From an uncultured Acetobacteraceae bacterium (GTDB taxonomy: Bacteria; Pseudomonadota; Alphaproteobacteria; Acetobacterales; Acetobacteraceae): a DNA stretch of 9,039 nucleotides. Where the stretch lies: contig CAIMEK010000284.1 in the NCBI GenBank assembly GCA_903839965.1, forward strand, positions 1 to 9,039, written 5' to 3'. A program made the translations under genes and the position numbers. Shown here piece by piece: positions 6,913 through 9,039 of the stretch (the first letter of the stretch is position 1; each line of letters begins with the position of its first letter). Below the pieces are notes generated by a model. That model saw only the letters and a list, made by a program, of their open reading frames with translations. It made no database searches and was not told where the DNA came from.

Positions 6913-8484
6913 ATGCGCCGTCTCCTGCTCGCAACCGTGTTCGTTGCCGCCGCCGCATTGCCAGCCGCCGCGCAGAACCTTGCCATCACCTGGGGCGAAG
7001 ACGACAACTCGGCCCGCACCTTCGATCCGCGGGTCACCCAGTCGCGCCACGAAACCCAGGTGATCTACAACATCTTCGACCAGCTGATCGCCAGCGACGC
7101 CGACAGCAAGCTGCATCCCGGGCTGGCGACCTCCTGGCAGGTGGCGCCCGACGGCCTCAGCATCACCCTCAAATTGCGCGAAGGGGTGACCTTCCACGAC
7201 GGCACGCCGTTCAACGCCGAGGCGGTGGCCTTCACGCTCGACTCGATCATCGATCCCAAACTGGGCAGCCAGGGCGCGGTGGACGTGCTGGGCCCGTACA
7301 AGGCCACCGAAATCGTCGGCCCCTACGAGGTGAAGATCACCTACAAGCGGCCGTGGGGCGCCGCGGCGCCCAGCCTGAGCCAGGGCGAAATCTCGATGGT
7401 ATCGCCGACGGCGGTGAAGAAGCTGGGCGATGCCGGGTTCGCGGCCGCGCCGGTAGGCACCGGGCCGTTCAAGTTCGCCTCCTGGGACCGCGGCCAGAAA
7501 CTGCTGACCGAGCGATTCGAGGCCTACAACTGGGCGCCCGAATTCATGAAGCACCAGGGCCCGTCGAAAGTGGCGCGGGTGACCTACCGCTTCATCCCCG
7601 ATGCCTCCACCCGGGTGGCGGCGCTGGAGCGCGGCGAGATCGACATCTCCGATCTTACCCCGGTGTTGGACATGCAGCGGTTCCAGGCCGATCCGAAGTT
7701 CCGCACCGTGATCGGTGAATCCACCGGGCTGCCGACCGGGCTGCTGCTGAACACCGACCACGGCATCTTCACCGACATCAAGGTGCGCCTGGCTTTCATT
7801 CTTGGCATCGACCGGCCGCGGCTGGTGGACGATTTGTTCTTCGGTTTGGTCAAGCCGGTGTACGGGCCGCTGGCCAAGGCGACGCCGGGCTACTGGCCGG
7901 GGGTGGAGAAATACTATCCGTTCGACCCGAAGAAGGCCGCCGCGCTGCTCGATGAGGCCGGCTGGAAGCCCGGCCCGGACGGCGTGCGGGTGAAGGACGG
8001 CCAGCGGCTGGCCGCCAGCTTCGACGTGCCGCAGGTGATGGAGCCCGAAATGGGCGTTGCGGTGCAGGCCGACCTCAAGAAGCTCGGCTTCGACATCAAG
8101 CTGGAGGTCATCACCTTCGCCAAGCGCGAGGAACTGGTGATGTCCAACCAGAACTCCGTCCAGGTGCTGCGCTGGATCTCCGGCGATCCGTCCTGCCTGG
8201 AGGTGATGTTCAGCAGCCGCAACATCCCACACCCGGGCTACGGCAAGTTCAACTATTCGCATATCAACGACCCGGCGCTGGACCAGGCGCTCGACGCCGC
8301 CGCCGGCGCGGCCGATCCGGCCAAGCGCGACACGCTGTACGCCGACGTGCAGAAGCGCATCATGGACGCCGCGGTCTGGGTGCCGATGCACGACCAGGTC
8401 AACACCATCGCCTACCGCGCCGAGCATTCCGGCTACGGCTTCGCGCGCACGCGCTGGAACGTGAAGTTCTACGACGTCGAGTGA
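6913..8484 (+). CDS. ABC transporter substrate-binding protein, family 5 (DppA/OppA-like)
   Basis: This 523-residue secreted binding protein captures peptides or similar solutes in the periplasm for an Opp/Dpp-type importer. It begins with a clear Sec signal peptide: MRR, then a hydrophobic stretch (4-16) and PAAA before QN, with likely cleavage after residue 20. There is no lipobox cysteine, so it should be a free periplasmic protein. The family 5 signature spans about 71-105, including LATSWQVAPDGLSITLKLRE and GVTFHDGTPFNAEAV. GTGPFKF and the late LYADVQKRIMDAAVWVPMHD segment are also typical. Length is normal for the family (about 500-540). The Shine-Dalgarno sequence is weak (GGGGG at 6900-6904). 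It is the natural partner of the DppB/DppC-like permeases on the other strand, although separated from them by the methyltransferase gene. The ligand is not predictable; family 5 proteins also bind nickel, heme, opines and sugars. Confidence 0.93.
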   Translation: MRRLLLATVFVAAAALPAAAQNLAITWGEDDNSARTFDPRVTQSRHETQVIYNIFDQLIASDADSKLHPGLATSWQVAPDGLSITLKLREGVTFHDGTPFNAEAVAFTLDSIIDPKLGSQGAVDVLGPYKATEIVGPYEVKITYKRPWGAAAPSLSQGEISMVSPTAVKKLGDAGFAAAPVGTGPFKFASWDRGQKLLTERFEAYNWAPEFMKHQGPSKVARVTYRFIPDASTRVAALERGEIDISDLTPVLDMQRFQADPKFRTVIGESTGLPTGLLLNTDHGIFTDIKVRLAFILGIDRPRLVDDLFFGLVKPVYGPLAKATPGYWPGVEKYYPFDPKKAAALLDEAGWKPGPDGVRVKDGQRLAASFDVPQVMEPEMGVAVQADLKKLGFDIKLEVITFAKREELVMSNQNSVQVLRWISGDPSCLEVMFSSRNIPHPGYGKFNYSHINDPALDQALDAAAGAADPAKRDTLYADVQKRIMDAAVWVPMHDQVNTIAYRAEHSGYGFARTRWNVKFYDVE

Positions 8485-8527
8485 TCGGCGGGCATTAAGG
8501 AAAGGACTGGCGGGCAAGCGCCACGAT

Positions 8528-9039
8528 ATGCCCAGCGTGAAGCGTCTGGTTTCCGTCGAACGGCACGGCGATGCGGCGGTCATCGTCATCGACAACCCGC
8601 CGGTGAACCTGCTGTCCGGCCCGGTGCGCAGCCAGTTGCTCGCCGCGGTCGAGGAGGTGCTGGCGGACAAGGTGGTGCGCGCGGCGGTGCTCGCCTGCGC
8701 CGGGCGCACCTTCGTGGCCGGCGCCGACATTCGCGAATTCGATGGCCCGCCGCCGGAAATCACCACCGGCGCCATCGCCACGGCGATCGAGACAGGAACA
8801 AAACCCTTCGTGGCGGCGCTGCACGGCACCGCGCTGGGCGCCGGGTTCGAGCTGGCCCTGGCGTGCCATGCGCGGATCATGGCGCCGGACGCGTGGGTGG
8901 GATTGCCGGAAAGCCGGATCGGGCTGATCCCCGGCGCCGGCGGCACGCAGCGGGCGCCACGGCTGGCCGGGGCGATGGCGGTGCTGGAGATGGTGACCAG
9001 CGGCCGCCACCTGCCGGCCGACGAGGCGCTGAAGCTCGG
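8528..9039 (+). CDS. Enoyl-CoA hydratase/isomerase domain, probably N-terminus of a FadJ/FadB-like bifunctional enzyme, 3'-truncated
   Basis: The frame from the ATG at 8528 runs open to the window end, giving 170 complete residues of a crotonase-fold protein. Visible elements are NPPVNLLS (23-30), the CoA/oxyanion segment GRTFVAGADIREF (59-71), HGTALGAGFELALACH (99-114) and VGLPESRIGLIPGAGGTQR (124-142). The two catalytic glutamates of enoyl-CoA hydratases correspond to E109 and E128, and both are present. The sequence resembles the front domain of fused enoyl-CoA hydratase/3-hydroxyacyl-CoA dehydrogenases of fatty acid beta-oxidation, but the dehydrogenase part would lie beyond the window. 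A stand-alone hydratase cannot be excluded. The start is chosen by fit to the family N-terminus (MPSVKRLVSVERHG). The GGAAAGG at 8499-8505 is too far upstream to be an ideal ribosome site. The gene follows the binding-protein gene by 43 bases without an obvious terminator. Confidence 0.88.
   Translation, partial: MPSVKRLVSVERHGDAAVIVIDNPPVNLLSGPVRSQLLAAVEEVLADKVVRAAVLACAGRTFVAGADIREFDGPPPEITTGAIATAIETGTKPFVAALHGTALGAGFELALACHARIMAPDAWVGLPESRIGLIPGAGGTQRAPRLAGAMAVLEMVTSGRHLPADEALKL

Noticed and set aside
8485..8527. Possible terminator between the binding-protein and hydratase genes
   Set aside because: No stem-loop with a T-run could be found in the 43 bases.
5878..8946. A 1022-codon open frame on the minus strand
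   Set aside because: It runs antisense through the methyltransferase, binding-protein and hydratase genes, all of which have clear family motifs. Its translation is rich in H, R, A and G with no domain character, as expected for a shadow frame in GC-rich DNA.

Overview
The window is GC-rich (roughly 70% by eye) bacterial DNA with dense, often overlapping genes and frequent GTG/TTG starts. Codon style and protein types suggest an alphaproteobacterium, perhaps an Acetobacteraceae/Rhodospirillales-like soil or water heterotroph. The taxonomic guess is inference; no rRNA or marker gene is present.

Layout: (1) Bases 1-3085, plus strand, hold a tightly coupled operon. It contains the C-terminal part of an amidohydrolase/deaminase (cut by the window edge), a TauB/SsuB/NrtD-type ABC ATPase, and two TauC/SsuC-type ABC permeases. 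No substrate-binding protein is visible; it may lie upstream. The plausible job is import of a small organic nutrient that the hydrolase then deaminates or hydrolyses. (2) Bases 3097-4043, minus strand, hold a two-gene cassette: an AbiEii-type nucleotidyltransferase and a translationally coupled 96-aa protein of unknown function. A consensus TATAAT sits just upstream of the nucleotidyltransferase start, suggesting its own promoter and possibly a leaderless mRNA. (3) Bases 4080-5863, minus strand, encode the two permeases of an oligopeptide/dipeptide-type (Opp/Dpp) ABC importer, overlapping by 4 nt. (4) After a divergent intergenic region of about 155 bp, the plus strand carries a class I SAM-dependent methyltransferase (6019-6840) and a family 5 extracellular solute-binding protein with a signal peptide (6913-8484), the likely partner of the Opp/Dpp permeases. 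(5) From 8528 to the window end is the N-terminal part of an enoyl-CoA hydratase/isomerase, probably the front domain of a FadB/FadJ-like bifunctional beta-oxidation enzyme.

Overall this looks like a nutrient-uptake and catabolism region with two ABC importers, separated by a small nucleotidyltransferase cassette that is the best candidate for something under-described. No RNA gene, CRISPR array, insertion sequence or attachment site was recognised. No gene-free stretch exceeds 300 bases.
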